Assembly: GCA_030248195.1 (NCBI GenBank)
Contig: JASAND010013381.1
Location: 1-64,000 of the forward strand
From: Trissonchulus latispiculum
Lineage: Eukaryota > Nematoda > Enoplea > Enoplida > Ironidae
DNA: 64,000 nt
Reading direction: 5' to 3'
Positions 40,740 through 52,349 of the stretch are shown in pieces. Both the position numbers and the translations under genes were made by a program. The notes below the pieces were generated by a model that was given only the letters and a program-made list of their open reading frames with translations, was not told the origin of the DNA and did no database searches. How positions within the stretch are numbered: position 1 is the stretch's first letter; each line of letters opens with the position of its first letter.

Positions 40740-43630
40740 TCTTGTATTATTCCCTTAGGAATCAGGAAACATCGAATTTCAAGAAATCGAATTTTTTTCG
40801 ATTTTTGAACTTGGTCGAAAACGTACCATACCAAATTTTAGCTCATTTGGTCAAGTTTTAAGGATTTTGAGCAGTGGGGTAATGGAGGCAAGACCCCGAG
40901 TTTCGTTTATAACATTGTGCAATTTGTAACCGCTTGGCCTGTCAACAATATTATAACAGTTATTATTTGGAACCATAAGAAAGGTGTGAACTGCAGGATC
41001 CATTCCACTTTTATATAATTTTCAAACCGTCTAGTTAAATGTTGTGGGCATTAGTTAAACCGCGTAGGCGACAGCCCTGAAGTCTGTTTTTGATCTCAAG
41101 CATCGGTCCTATCCACGACCGGTCCGCATGAGGGGTTACAGAGACCCACTTAAAATTTTAGGCAGTAAAGTATCATTTGCTCTCAATTTTCAAATTTTCT
41201 TGCTGTGTGACTGAAACGCATTTTTGTTCAGAAACTTGATATGATTGCGTGAGCAAACAAATTATAAGGCAAGTTTTCAAGAAACAGACTGTCAACAAAT
41301 TAGTCGGTGTCATTTTCCTTATTAAGGAAAGGACAGCAAAGAAGTGGAAGCAACGTTTAAGTTTCAAATACTCATATATTCCGAGTTCTTGATCATTTAT
41401 CGGCAAAAGTGAATAGTCTTGCCCTTATCGCAAACAGTGAAAAATCGTCAAATTTCAACATTTTCTGCATCTGAAAAGTGGGGTCTTCGGAAATAATTGT
41501 AAATTGCTCTAATTCAAAGACCTAAATAAAAATTTTAACTCAAGGGTTCCGTAGTACTGGAATTGGCGATTCCATGGATACCAATTGTTATATTGTATCT
41601 CTCTCCAGTTTCAAGATTTTCTAGGCGCAAAAATGGACATTTTTCGCCAAAATTTTGAAATTTCGGTCTTTTCAAAAATTTTGGCCAATTTATGACAACA
41701 GTATGGCCCTAAACTGCCTATTTTGTATTCCAACTTGTGCATTCATGTCTTTGGATCTATTTGCAGCATGAATCATGCTGATAGCTATGTCCGATACTTC
41801 TCAGCGTTCCAAAGGGGACCTTCGAACCCCGAATTTCACAAAACAGTGATTTTAAAAATTTAAAAATATGGCATATTATACATCAATCGAAATCAATCGC
41901 TCTCGGTGCAGGGATGAATTCCTCTCATAGAATTATGGATAGGAAATGCTTCTATTTTAAGTTAACCGCTGTTAAACGTGTCATTAGATCAGGAGGAACA
42001 AGAGCCTTCTTTCTTTGAGAAATTCGTCAAAGAAGCTTCTGATCAAACCCATCCAGCTGGAAACTGTACGAAAACATTTTTCTTAATAGTTTTTAATGAT
42101 GCATGACAAAATAAGCCATAAACGTAAAGTTGATTTGCGAAAATACGCCTTAGTTGGCTGCAGCACCCTCGTGCTCGCTGATATTGCACACAGTTGATGG
42201 CTAGTAACTTACGGAAAACTGAACGAAACAACTCAAAATTTATACTTGATATGCAGGACATATGTGGCTAACTTATGTGTGAAAATGAGCGAAATCTGTA
42301 ACCTAAAAAGTTTTCATGATGGACCCCCGCCCCCTTAAGCCGGTTCACACGAGGCGACTTTCCAGCTATATTGGGCAGCAACTTTGAAACAACCTTAGGT
42401 TTGGCGTTTACACAAGGCAATTTACAGGCAATAGTATATCTAGCAACTTTCTCCTAGCAGCCAATGACAATTCTGCGCGCTTAAAAGTCAAAGGCGTGGC
42501 CTTGCTTGATTGGCTACTGCTTGTGAGTTGCCTCAAAAAAACGCTTCTGGACGGAGTGAAATTTTCAAGTTGCTTACTGGTTGCTTGCGATTTTTACAGC
42601 AGGCAACTTTCAAAAAACTTTCAGTTTTATAAAGTTGCTAAGAAAAAATTGCGTGAAAGTTGCAGTAAAGTTGCCTGCCTTTAACCTATGAACTTTTAGG
42701 ATCTGAAGTATATATCAATTTTTAATTTTGAAGTGACCCTTCTATGCACTTTTTCGACGCATCGGTGCCGAAGACAGTAAAATGTGCAAAAAGCGGTGGT
42801 TGTCTTAGGTGACGCTTTTCAAAAATTTGTAAAATTTTGAAAGGAAACAGTGGGGGTCTTACTCTGACGCATTCTAACTACGTTTTGGACACTCTGCAAG
42901 CAGAAAGCTATTAAAATTCTGTATCTATCATCCAGGTAGCTCAAGGGTGGCAAAGGTGGCAGCGTCACCTGAGACAGTCACCCAAAAAGGTACTTCCCTC
43001 ATCAATGTCAGTTTTTGTTTTGTTCAAGCATACACATTCTTCCTCTGGTAGCTTAGGTCTAGGTTATGGTATGACTATTCAAGCAATGTTTTGGCTTCCT
43101 CTTTTTTACTGTAGTACCCACCCCGCCCGACACGTACGTCCGCCCGACCCCAGTCGCTATCACTTGGAGAGGTAGTGCCAGGCCCAATTTATCCCCGGGT
43201 CCCGGGTGTAGAGCAAATTCGGACGCTGAATAATTGCTAAATATCTGAGGCATATCTGAGGACACTGAATATCTTAGGCTTCAAAAATGAAAACAGTTCG
43301 TGAAATTTTTTATTCTCAAAGCCTTTTAAATTTTAGCTAAACACTTTTGCTCCTGGTGTTTTTGGCCCCAATCTCTAATTTTATTTTCAGTTTTCCAATC
43401 GATTTTCGTCTTCTTCTTTCATTAGACTGTTGGACCCTTTCCTGAAAATTTAGTTTTCCATTTTGCAGATTCCATCTCCAAATTATACTGACTTGGTTCG
43501 GCGGCCAATTTGAGACTCCATCAACCTGAAGAAAGTTCTGGCTTAAACTTAATTTTATCAACTTTGCAAACCACCAGCTATTTCTTCTCTATTTGGCGGA
43601 AAAGTACATTTTAGATTGGGTAAGCTAAGC
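40740..43630. other. Intergenic sequence, no gene seen
   Basis: No exon. About 40745-40865 is a reversed copy of the GAGCTAAAATTTGG repeat. 42340-42690 carries repeated GGCAACTTT words after GGTTCACACGAGGCGACTTT and may be another degenerate short transposon. Confidence 0.45.
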
Positions 43631-43641
43631 ATTATTATTAC

Positions 43642-43712
<71 letters not shown>
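43631..43712. repeat. (ATT)n microsatellite
   Basis: About 27 nearly perfect ATT units with one C interruption near the start. Confidence 0.95.
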
Positions 43713-43714
<2 letters not shown>

Positions 43715-43809
43715 TAGCTGATTAACTAACCATTTGGCCCAACTCTTCCTGATTGGATCTAAATGGCGATCCAATATTTTCGATGTAGAAGACTGTACTT
43801 TGGGATCTA

Positions 43810-43960
43810 TTCAGTAAAGCCCCCAGGCCCAGATTCCGCAAAACTTGACCAAATGAGCTGAAACTTGGAATGAACATATATTTTTCTTCGATTTTGCTGA
43901 AAAGTTGTATATAGGGGTTCTCGGGTCGTAAAACACGAATCTGAAGTCTATCGTTCTTTC
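43810..43960 (+). repeat. Dispersed repeat copy, empty site for the 2.3-kb element
   Basis: GACCAAATGAGCTGAAACTTGG ... ATTTTGCTGAAAAGTTGTAT, then ATAGGGGTTC and GGGTCGTAAAACACGAATCT. It aligns with both flanks of 37409-39685. Confidence 0.7.
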
Positions 43961-44060
43961 GAGTCAGCTTTTCGTTAGCTCAGTATAAGCTCTAAGTATA
44001 AGTATATGTTAATCTTACAAGTTTAGCTCATACGTAGCTAACGAAAAGCTGAATCGAAAA

Positions 44061-44128
44061 GGTCGCAGTCGCAGAACACAAATCTGAACACGAACTCGTG
44101 TTCAGATTTGTGTTCTGCGACTGCGACC
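44061..44128. repeat. Perfect 68-bp palindrome (33-bp arms, 2-nt loop)
   Basis: GGTCGCAGTCGCAGAACACA on the left mirrors TGTGTTCTGCGACTGCGACC on the right, centre AC at 44094-44095. A wider, imperfect inverted pair (CAGCTTTTCGTTAGCT at 43966 and AGCTAACGAAAAGCTG at 44036) lies just to its left. A repeat copy follows at 44175-44300. Confidence 0.9.
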
Positions 44129-44339
44129 CTACACAACGTTTCAGTAAAATTGAAGACAAAATTTTTTTGGTTTTCTTTGGACTCCCCCCTTGCGAAACGA
44201 AAAAACCGAATTCCGCGAAATCGAAAAATCTTTCGTTATTTGAACTCAGCGTTGTCGAAGACATACCCAAATTTCGATCATGTTGTTTTAAGTCATTTAA
44301 ATCATGGCAACAAACATGTGTTTTTTCTAAATACAAGCA

Positions 44340-47110
44340 AGGATTAGCATTGTTTTTGTTTTCATTTTAAACTTTTTCCACATCACAAAATTAGTACCAA
44401 CCAAGTCGAAACAGATGCGCATGGCGCTCCTTGATTAAGTGGTAACATTTTTCACAAGTGTTTTAGGATTACATGTTTACTAGTCTGTTTACTTAGTTAG
44501 TACGATTCCAGTCATCAATAAGTTTTCATAATAATCAGTTATCCTAATTAGTCTTTAACATCTTTCCAACTGCAATTTGATAGTTGGATTTGTCATTTCC
44601 AACGCTTAGGCTCATTTTTCACAAATAAGTTTACTGATAAGAAACCTCTACCTCTACATCTCTAGGGATATTTCAACAATAAAATTCATAAATGGCTTCT
44701 AATGAACCTGCTTTGAACATACGAATGATGATTTCTTCTGAAAGCGTTAGTGAGAAAGAAATTCATTTGGTTATGATAGCTACAGCCTTCAATGCTATAT
44801 ATAATATGGAATGGAGCTTGCGTTTGTACCATGGTGTATATCGCTCCTAGTTCTATCGATATCGATTCATGAATAGAAATCCGTCTGATCCCTTGTACAT
44901 CAGTAGCAATAATCGATTTTGTCTGTTTTTTCTCCCCCTCCCCCAATTTGGGGAAGAAAAACACACCGGCGGGAAAAACATGGTACTAAAAATAATCCAA
45001 GATGACCCGCTGGACACTAATTGTTACATATTAAAGGTTGTTTGTACATTTTTGTGGTCATGCTAAACAACAACAATCAGTAGAAAGCTGCTTATTGGAC
45101 ATAGTCAGATGCATTTTACGTCAAGGCTCCTGAACCCATGCAATGATCGGATATCTCAAAAAACGGCACCCAGATAACTATAAATATACCAAAACGCTTG
45201 CAAATGTCATTGTTTATCATTATTTAAGCTGTTTTTGGCGTTAAATTGCAATTTCATTAAGTTTTTAAAAATTTTTAAAATTTTGCCTTGTAAACATATG
45301 AAATGTGGGACGATGATGCAGCAAATCTTCATTCTTAATTTATGAGCTATTAGAAGCTCTAAGTGAGTATTTTTTGAACCAGAATTACAAAACATGACCC
45401 GCTTTATCGTTTAAGAGCATCAGTATTCAGAACTACATATTGGACTATTTGTAAAGATTGGGTGGTGTGTGCTGTGTTTTTCCCCGCTGAGGGGTCAAAA
45501 TCGGCAGGGAGAAAAAACACCCAGTACTCGGCCTGCATAAAAGGTACGAGACTGCCGTTCTATGCCAAACGCTAGAGGGGGTCCACATATACCCCTATGC
45601 CAAAGACTAGCTAAGTTTTCCTTATTGGTGTCTAGAAATAAGCTTAGCAAAATCTAAAATTTCTTAGGTTTTAGAGGTGTTTTAAGGGGTCAACTTTGGA
45701 ACACTGTCAGAATAGACTGCTTTGGCCCATACCAACCTTATGCGTATGGTTTTACTGTAAAAAGATAGCGATGTATATAGCGTATATAGCGTCTGTATAT
45801 CTGCTACCTTGAGTTCTCTGGGTGGGTTTTTTCTCCCCATCTTTTCGGGTGTGTTTTCCTCCCCGCCCTGACTCATGCAGTATCTGAAAACTCTTATGCT
45901 TTTGTTTAACACACTTAGCCTTCTGTTTCCAGACGATTTCTGTCTTTTCTAGATGCAATCTATTTGCTACCTGAAAATTTGACTTTTCGGCTTTGCCTAA
46001 CCTTATGTGAGATTGTGTGATGAACTTGGAGGGAATATGGTGTTGCAGATCCCTCCTAACCAAAAGAACACGAGTACATAAGTCCCCTCGGCAAGAAGGT
46101 TAAAAGGGTAAAAAGAAGGGTACTCTCTCGGTCAGAAAGCAAAATGGTAACACCTCAGCGATTTTTACCAAAGATTGCACTCTTTCAAGCAAAAAGAAGC
46201 AAATAGTAACAAACTTCTTAAAACTTGATAGAAATTCTTTAAAATCGCCAGTTTTTTGGCAAAACCCAGTAAATTCGTAATCTTTGCTAATTTTGGGGTA
46301 GATCGCCTCAACATTTTAGAAATTTTGAATGTTAGACCCTTCGTCAACGTCTAAAAAATAAATCCCACAAAACCGGACCCTATGTTTATGTCCCTCCCTA
46401 TATGGTCATAGAATACAGCTCTTAAAGTTTAAAACTGATGGGGCTGATGCTTACTTTGAGAATTTGCACGCGGGACCGTCGTAGATTCGAAGATGAGTAA
46501 TTGGCATGGTGTTACTTCGCTGGGGCAACAGTTTATCGCAGGGTGAGAAAATTACATGAGTCCCGGAAGTTTTCCTAAAGCATACTGTGAATGTTTCTGT
46601 ACCTCTTTTCATTTGGCTGCCTGACTCCTTTTGTACACGTTATCCCGCGCTGCTTGGCTTTTATCATTTGTAAGAAGGTTTTCTGAAAGCTTTTGTTAAC
46701 ATCTTTCTCATAGTCATCTCTCTATTCTTAAGACGAAAATACGTATAGTGGAAGAAGAATTTTATAACTTTTGCAAAAACGGACCCATAAATAATTTATG
46801 AAGACCACGACCAGAACATAATTCTTCCTAGAACAAAGGGATAGAAAAGCCTACAAAGGAAAAATAACCCACTTTAAGAAGTCGTTAAGCTGTTCGGCTA
46901 CCAGAAAATGTCGATGAAAGAGTATTGAAAAATCTTATATACTTTACTGGTTGGAAAGCTGAAACATTACCTGATTCCCTTATCCTTCACCCCTTCTTGT
47001 TGCAGAATCGCATGATTAGTTTTGAGTATTGACCAATTAGAAATCGTTGACGTTTGTTGAACTGATCAAAATTAAATGATAGCCATCCACCACCAACAGA
47101 GCTGCGAATC
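44340..47110. other. Intergenic sequence with three TTTTTCTCCCC hairpins
   Basis: No exon. Three short hairpin-like modules (44921-44967, 45473-45523, 45815-45870) each pair a TTTTTTCTCCCC-type arm with GGGGAGAAAAA or a related arm and may be copies of a miniature element. Confidence 0.45.
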
Positions 47111-47119
47111 AGTGACCAC

Positions 47120-47278
47120 CAGACATGTGCATGAGGGGAGGTTTGGGGGGGGGGGGGTGAAATTCGGATTTTTCTGGTTTTTCGCTCAAAAACTGGAAAA
47201 ATCCGGATTCTGCTGGGTGAGATCCAGGTCTGGACGGTGGTTGAAACTCCCACCCCAAACCCCCCAAGCACATGTATG
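47120..47278. mobile_element. 159-bp hAT-type miniature element
   Basis: Exact 8-bp duplication GTGACCAC (47112-47119, 47279-47286). Ends CAGACATGTGCATGAGGGG and, inverted, CATACATGTGCTTGGGGGG. A G/C homopolymer lies inside the left arm, and GATTTTTCTGGTTTTTCG/AAAAACTGGAAAAATC form the central hairpin. No coding capacity. Confidence 0.88.
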
Positions 47279-47469
47279 GTGACCACTCTCAGTTGACCGT
47301 TGGCCTAAATCAGAAAACAAATTGCTGTCGGCGCCCGTCACCTGGATGAAGCACCAGAAACACCTTTCGCTGCCATTGTGACCACTTAGCTATATGACTC
47401 AACTGATTTTTGTTTTTCTGCAAAAAACAAACAAAAGCATGTTAATTGTTTTTTGTTTTTCAGTGCAAA

Positions 47470-47846
47470 CAGTGATGGATCCGGGTCACTTAGGCTTGAC
47501 CCGGTGATCCGGTTGAGCCCTGACCCGGTGAACCGGTGATCCGGTTTTCCAGAAAATTCTAAAATTTTGCAAAAAATTTCCGATTTTGCCTAAGAATAAC
47601 CCAAAAAAGAATAACTGTGACATACTTATGTTTGCTCTAGGTTTTTTAAAAAGTATTCAATAAGACTGTGCAAGACTGTGCAGACTAAAATTAATGCAAA
47701 AATGAGTTGGTAAGCCAAAACTTTCAAAAATTTGTGGTAAATTTGCAAAACCTGGTCAAAACCGGGTCGAAGCTCTTGATCCGATGACGCGGTCCAAAAA
47801 GTGGTCCGAACTGACCCTGTGACCCGGTGACCCGGTTCCATCTCTG
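47470..47846. mobile_element. hAT-type short element, CCGGGTCA words
   Basis: Ends CAGTGATGGATCCGGGTCA and, inverted, CAGAGATGGAACCGGGTCA. Subterminal GACCCGGTGA arrays. Flanks AGTGCAAA and GTGCAGAA are a shifted, imperfect match. It is related to 36209-37133 and lies about 1 kb upstream of the transporter gene. Confidence 0.7.
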
Positions 47847-47884
47847 GTGCAGAACTCAATGCAGCGACCCATCGGCGGGACAAA

Positions 47885-48820
47885 ATTCAATTGTTGATTG
47901 TTGACTTTCGTTTTCTGCTGCAAACACACAAATCAAAAATCAAACTATTGATTTTAGATTGTTCTGAATAAACAAAAATCAAAAATCCAAAAACAACACG
48001 TTGATTTTTATTTTTGATTATCTAACATTCCGAAAAAATCAAATGATCGCGCAATACACTGACAGTTTTACAAGGCTGGAGATTTGTCCATTGCCGGCTA
48101 TATGAGGCGGTCGACCAAAGTCAGCTCTTTTCATTGAAGAGCCTCTGGCTAATTTGACAAATGTTGTCTGCACGTAAAGCAGACGGCAGAGACGGGTTCT
48201 AGTTTCGCCCGGAGTCAAATTTTTTGGTATTTAAGTGACATAGGCGTGTCTGCAAGTTATATATTTAAAGACTAAATTTTTTGACTTACTAATAGTAATT
48301 TAAACTTATATGAAACCCACCAGACAATATATAATGGGTTTGTCTGTCGCTAATACATTTTAGTGATTGCTTCCATATCCCGTTACGTTCCCAAGCCGCC
48401 GTCAGTATATACTAAAATAAAAACACTATTTATTTTATTATTCTGACAATCATTTTTTTCTGTTTAGATTTGGACCGAAGAAACTTCGGCTTCTGTGGGA
48501 ACGTGGATCTGAAAGCAATCACTAAAGTAGTGAACTTGTGAACCATCCAGGCAGAGCGACTCAGGAAGGATTATCCTTTCTTGATTGGATCTTTCTAGTT
48601 CAGAGATTTGAGCTGATAATTGGACTCTGAATCACCAGGGGTTCCTTTGGCAAAACGAAAGGAAGGGTTACCAGAGCCCAATTTGGAGTTGAACTCTTTA
48701 ACTTTCTCTCTCTAACTCTGATCAATAAGAAGACTTGTAGGCGTTCCTTTTGTCTTGTCTGATAACGCCTAACCCTTGCGGTCTCCAAATTCTAACGCCT
48801 GGCCCTCCAGCTTTCATTCA
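47885..48820. other. Upstream region of the transporter gene
   Basis: Holds AATCAAAAATC words with inverted copies (47885-48045), then unique sequence that should include promoter or 5' untranslated exons. No TATA box or upstream exon can be fixed by eye. Confidence 0.4.
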
Positions 48821-48833
48821 TTCATCTTTGCAG
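48821..48833 (+). promoter_or_regulatory. Candidate splice acceptor in the 5' UTR
   Basis: TTCATCTTTGCAG ends 10 bases before the ATG at 48844. A pyrimidine-rich acceptor here means the coding exon is probably joined to an upstream untranslated exon, as at other animal cholinergic loci. Confidence 0.55.
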
Positions 48834-48843
48834 CAGTCCGAAC

Positions 48844-50529
48844 ATGGGTTGGCTAATACCAATTATTAATATGGAGTTTGGAGAAGCTCGAGGCGTTTTC
48901 CTGAGCAAAGTTAAAGCCGAGCATATTCAGAAGCGGCTAGTTCTGATCATAGTATCGATAGCACTGTTGTTGGACAATATGCTCTACATGGTTATAGTAC
49001 CTATAATTCCGCAGTATTTACGTGAAATTGGAGCCTTCGAAAAGGAATACGAAGGAAAATACGTAATTCTACCCAATAAAACGATGGTTTACAATAAAAC
49101 CGGGGGAGAGGTCAATTACATTGGGGAAGATGCCCAAATCGGTTACCTGTTTGCGTCCAAAGCAATACTGCAACTAATCATTAACCCGTTCAGTGGAACA
49201 CTAATTGACCGGATTGGTTATGAAATACCAATGGTCATCGGCTTAGTGGTCATGTTTGTGTCCACAGCATTATTCGCTGTAGGTCAGAGCTATGGAGTAT
49301 TGTTCTTTGCTCGCTGCATTCAGGGACTGGGTTCCGCGTTTGCGGATACTTCGGGATTGGCCATGATCGCGGATCGGTACACGGAAGAGCAGGAGCGAAA
49401 CAAGGCTCTTGGAATCGCCATTGCTTTCATCTCATTCGGTTCGCTGGTGGCTCCGCCCTTTGGCGGACTTTTGTATGGAATTGCCAAGAAACCAGTACCC
49501 TTTCTACTGCTTTCTTTGGTCTGCTTATTCGACGCAATTATGGTCTTTGTTGTTATCCATCCTAAGATTCGACGCACAGAAACCGGCGAACGAATCAAGG
49601 GAACGCCGATTTATCGTCTCTTTATGGATCCCTACATAGCAGTCTGCGCTGGCGCACTAGTCATGGCAAATATTTCCCTTGCTTTTCTGGAACCCACCAT
49701 CACGAAATGGTTAATCAAAGAGCTGGATGCAACGAGTGCCGAGGCCGGGGTTGTCTGGCTGCCAGCCTTCTTTCCCCACGTCGCGGGTGTCTACGTCACC
49801 GTTTGGCTACTGAAGATTTATCCTCACCACCCCTGGGCATTGGCTGGTGCTGGACTGGCCATGGAAGGACTAGCCTGTCTGATGCTACCGTTCTGTGAAA
49901 TTTACTGGGTCACCATGATCCCTCTGTCCATTCTGTGTTTCGGCATCGCCCTTATCGATACGGCAATATTGCCCCTTCTTGGCTATCTTGTTGACATTCG
50001 ACATGTGTCCGTCTACGGTAGTGTATATGCCATAGCTGATATCTCCTACTGCATAGCCTACGCGTTTGGTCCTATGATTGCTGGGAATGCCATGGAGGGA
50101 GGGACTTTTATGAGTTTAAATATTGGGATTTGCATCAGCAATCTCCTGTATGCCCCCTTGTTATATGTTATAAAATCCGTTTATAACTATCAGTCATTCG
50201 GCAATGAAATGACGGACATCACGGACTCCAAAAAGATAACAGACTATGGCACTGGGAATGGGGACTTGAACGGAACGATCGGTGGTGCGAAACCTGGCGA
50301 AACTGTCGAATGGAAGGACACTTTGTATAATCGAAAGATCAAAAAGAAGAATCCCTATCGAGGTTACAAGGACACTGATGCTATCCTTCAAGACGAAGAG
50401 GAGGAGGAGGAGGAGGAAGAAGAAGAAGACGGCCCTCCGGGTGGAGGTCAGACGCCAAGAGGACCTGGAGACTCCGCCGCCTTCCATTATGAGGATCCTA
50501 GGCTAGGAGGATTGTATCAGGGTTACTGA
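48844..50529 (+). CDS. VAChT: Vesicular acetylcholine transporter (SLC18A3 family)
   Basis: Proton/acetylcholine antiporter of synaptic vesicles, major facilitator superfamily, 561 residues, about 12 membrane helices, single uninterrupted exon. TM1 has LLLDNMLYMVIVPIIP (D44); the Tyr after DNML marks VAChT rather than VMAT. The lumenal loop is short, with two glycosylation sequons (N78, N84). K106, D372 and D399 stand where the charged residues of mammalian VAChT transport lie; E283, W305 and H312 are also kept. NPFSGTLIDRIGY (114-126) is the inter-helix motif A, and GSLVAPPFGG (199-208) is motif C. The cytosolic tail (about 114 residues) has an 11-Glu run; no standard dileucine is seen, only DTDAIL. 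VAChT normally lies within the first intron of choline acetyltransferase; no such exon is recognised here. Confidence 0.96.
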   Translation: MGWLIPIINMEFGEARGVFLSKVKAEHIQKRLVLIIVSIALLLDNMLYMVIVPIIPQYLREIGAFEKEYEGKYVILPNKTMVYNKTGGEVNYIGEDAQIGYLFASKAILQLIINPFSGTLIDRIGYEIPMVIGLVVMFVSTALFAVGQSYGVLFFARCIQGLGSAFADTSGLAMIADRYTEEQERNKALGIAIAFISFGSLVAPPFGGLLYGIAKKPVPFLLLSLVCLFDAIMVFVVIHPKIRRTETGERIKGTPIYRLFMDPYIAVCAGALVMANISLAFLEPTITKWLIKELDATSAEAGVVWLPAFFPHVAGVYVTVWLLKIYPHHPWALAGAGLAMEGLACLMLPFCEIYWVTMIPLSILCFGIALIDTAILPLLGYLVDIRHVSVYGSVYAIADISYCIAYAFGPMIAGNAMEGGTFMSLNIGICISNLLYAPLLYVIKSVYNYQSFGNEMTDITDSKKITDYGTGNGDLNGTIGGAKPGETVEWKDTLYNRKIKKKNPYRGYKDTDAILQDEEEEEEEEEEEDGPPGGGQTPRGPGDSAAFHYEDPRLGGLYQGY

Positions 50530-50553
50530 TGAGAGCGCTACAGAAAGATAGGC

Positions 50554-50559
50554 ATTAAA
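50554..50559 (+). terminator. Possible polyadenylation signal ATTAAA
   Basis: ATTAAA 25 bases after the stop codon of the transporter. It is close for a 3' UTR, so later signals may be used instead. Confidence 0.35.
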
Positions 50560-50572
50560 TGCGCCGGAATTC

Positions 50573-50599
50573 GTTTGTTTGTTTGTTTGTTTGTTTGTT
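50573..50599. repeat. (GTTT)n microsatellite
   Basis: Seven GTTT units in the 3' flank of the transporter gene. Confidence 0.9.
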
Positions 50600-50885
50600 G
50601 TCAATGTTTACGATTGTGTGCTTTATGCTAGCTTGTTCTCTCATAGATATAGTGCAATGTTTTCTTGTTTAAATTTTGAGAAGCGGATTTGATGTTGAGT
50701 GATTTCTACATTATATAGTATACACAATCTTCTATTATATGATACAGTCTCCTGTCGCTGAGTATTACCATTGTCTTTCCACCATTTCGAAACGGAGCGA
50801 CTTAAAATTTAAGAAAATAACTGAAGCTTTAATTTTTGTTTTTACCGTTTTTCATTTGGCCTACCTGGGTGCATGCAACTTTCAG

Positions 50886-51042
50886 CGGACAACCTGTAGA
50901 AAAAATTGTCACACATGTTCACAGGATACAAATGCAGCCGAACGCAGAAGCTTCTGACACCTCTACTATCATTGACAGAGACGTCAGCAAACTACGGCTA
51001 TCAAACTACAATGACTTGGAATTATCAGGGAAGAAATCTTAG
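50886..51042 (+). CDS. Possible terminal coding exon
   Basis: A pyrimidine-rich tract ending CAACTTTCAG precedes an open frame that reads GQPVEKIVTHVHRIQ, then QPNAEASDTSTIIDRD and a polar end before TAG. The residue mix looks coding, but no family is recognised. A different frame of the same exon reads TTCRKNCHTC, reminiscent of a ShKT end but without the rest of the domain. It may be a 3' exon of a gene on this strand or chance. Confidence 0.25.
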
Positions 51043-51064
51043 TTTGAAATCTGTAATCAAACTA

Positions 51065-52349
51065 TAATGGTGATTTCATAGTCCCAGTCGCCTCTCTACG
51101 CGCGTAGACGCACGTCGACGTGCGTAGACGCGCGTCGACGCCTCAAAACGTGACATCACGCCCTGGTGCTATGCTACCACTGGAAGCGTCGACGCGCGTC
51201 GACGCGCGTTGATGCGCGCAATATGCCCATTTGTAGCATGCCAGTTTACGCGCATCGACGCACGTCGACGCGCGTTGATGCGCGCAATATGATATTGACG
51301 TTCGTAGACGCGCGTAGGCGTCGGCGTAGACGCGCGCGCGTAGGCACCTTTAAGGTGCCTTCATAGTCGCGAACACAGGTGTACGCGCGTTGGCGCGCGC
51401 CCACGCGCGTCTACAAACGCCAATATCATTTTGCGCGCATCAACGCGCGTCGACGTGCGTCGATGCGCGTAAACTGGCATGCTACAAATGGGCGCGTTGA
51501 CGCGCGTCGACGCATGTCTACGCGCGTCGACGTGCGTCGACGCGTACATTGGGAGCATAGCACCAGGGCGTAATGTCACGTTTGGAGACGTCGACGCGCG
51601 TCGACGTGCGTCAACGCGCGGCGACGCCTCCAAATGTTACATGGTAGTGTAGCGCGTTGGCGCGCTTCGACGCGCGTCTACGCACGTCTACGTGCGTCTA
51701 CGCGCGCTTGGAGGCGACTGGGACTATGAAATCACCATTAAGGTGCATTCATAGTTCCTGTCGCAAGCAGACGCGCGTCGACACGCGTATGGATGCGTCT
51801 GCATGCGTTCGTGAGTATGAATTCGTTACAAGTGTTAAACGGTTAAAACGGCATGTTACAATCAGAGGTGTCGACGCGCGTCAACGCACGTCTACTCGCG
51901 TCGACGCGCGTCTCTATGCGTTTGCGACTATGAATGCACCTTTAAGGTGCCTTCATAGTCGCGAACGCAGGCGTACGCGCGTCGACGCGCGCCTACCGTC
52001 TACAAACGTCAATATCATATTGCGCGCATCAACGCGCGTCGACGTGCGTCGATGCGCGTAAACTGGCATGCTACAAATGGGCGCGTTGACGCGCGTCGAC
52101 GCACGTCGACGCGCGTCGCCGCGCGTCGACGCTTCCAGTGGTAGCATAGCACCAGGGCGTGATGTCACATTTTGAGGCGTCGACGCGCGTCAACGCGCGT
52201 CGACGTGCATCAACTCGCGACGCCGCGCGTCGCCGCCTCCAAATGTAACATGGCAGTGTAGCGCGTCGACGCGCGTCGACGCGCGTCTACGCACGTCGAC
52301 GTGCGTCTACGCGCGTAGAGAGGCGACTGGGACTATGAAATCACCATTA
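51065..52349. mobile_element. CpG-dense ACGCGCGTCGAC inverted-repeat array
   Basis: Outer ends AATGGTGATTTCATAGTCCC on both strands. Inside are three copies of one unit of about 290-410 bp: 51065-51350 inverted, 51351-51740 and 51943-52348 direct. They share landmarks such as TGCTACAAATGGGCGCG and AGCATAGCACCAGGGCGT, joined at TTTAAGGTGC/GGTGC borders. A distinct unit of about 200 bp (51741-51943, ends GGTGCATTCATAGT) sits between. Each unit is filled with ACGCGCGTCGACGCGCGT words. Frames rich in STRVDAR are composition artefacts. Confidence 0.85.

Noticed and set aside
51166..52168. Arginine-rich STRVDAR-repeat proteins in several frames
   Set aside because: Same word read in many frames on both strands of the ACGCGCGTCGAC array; no start context or borders.
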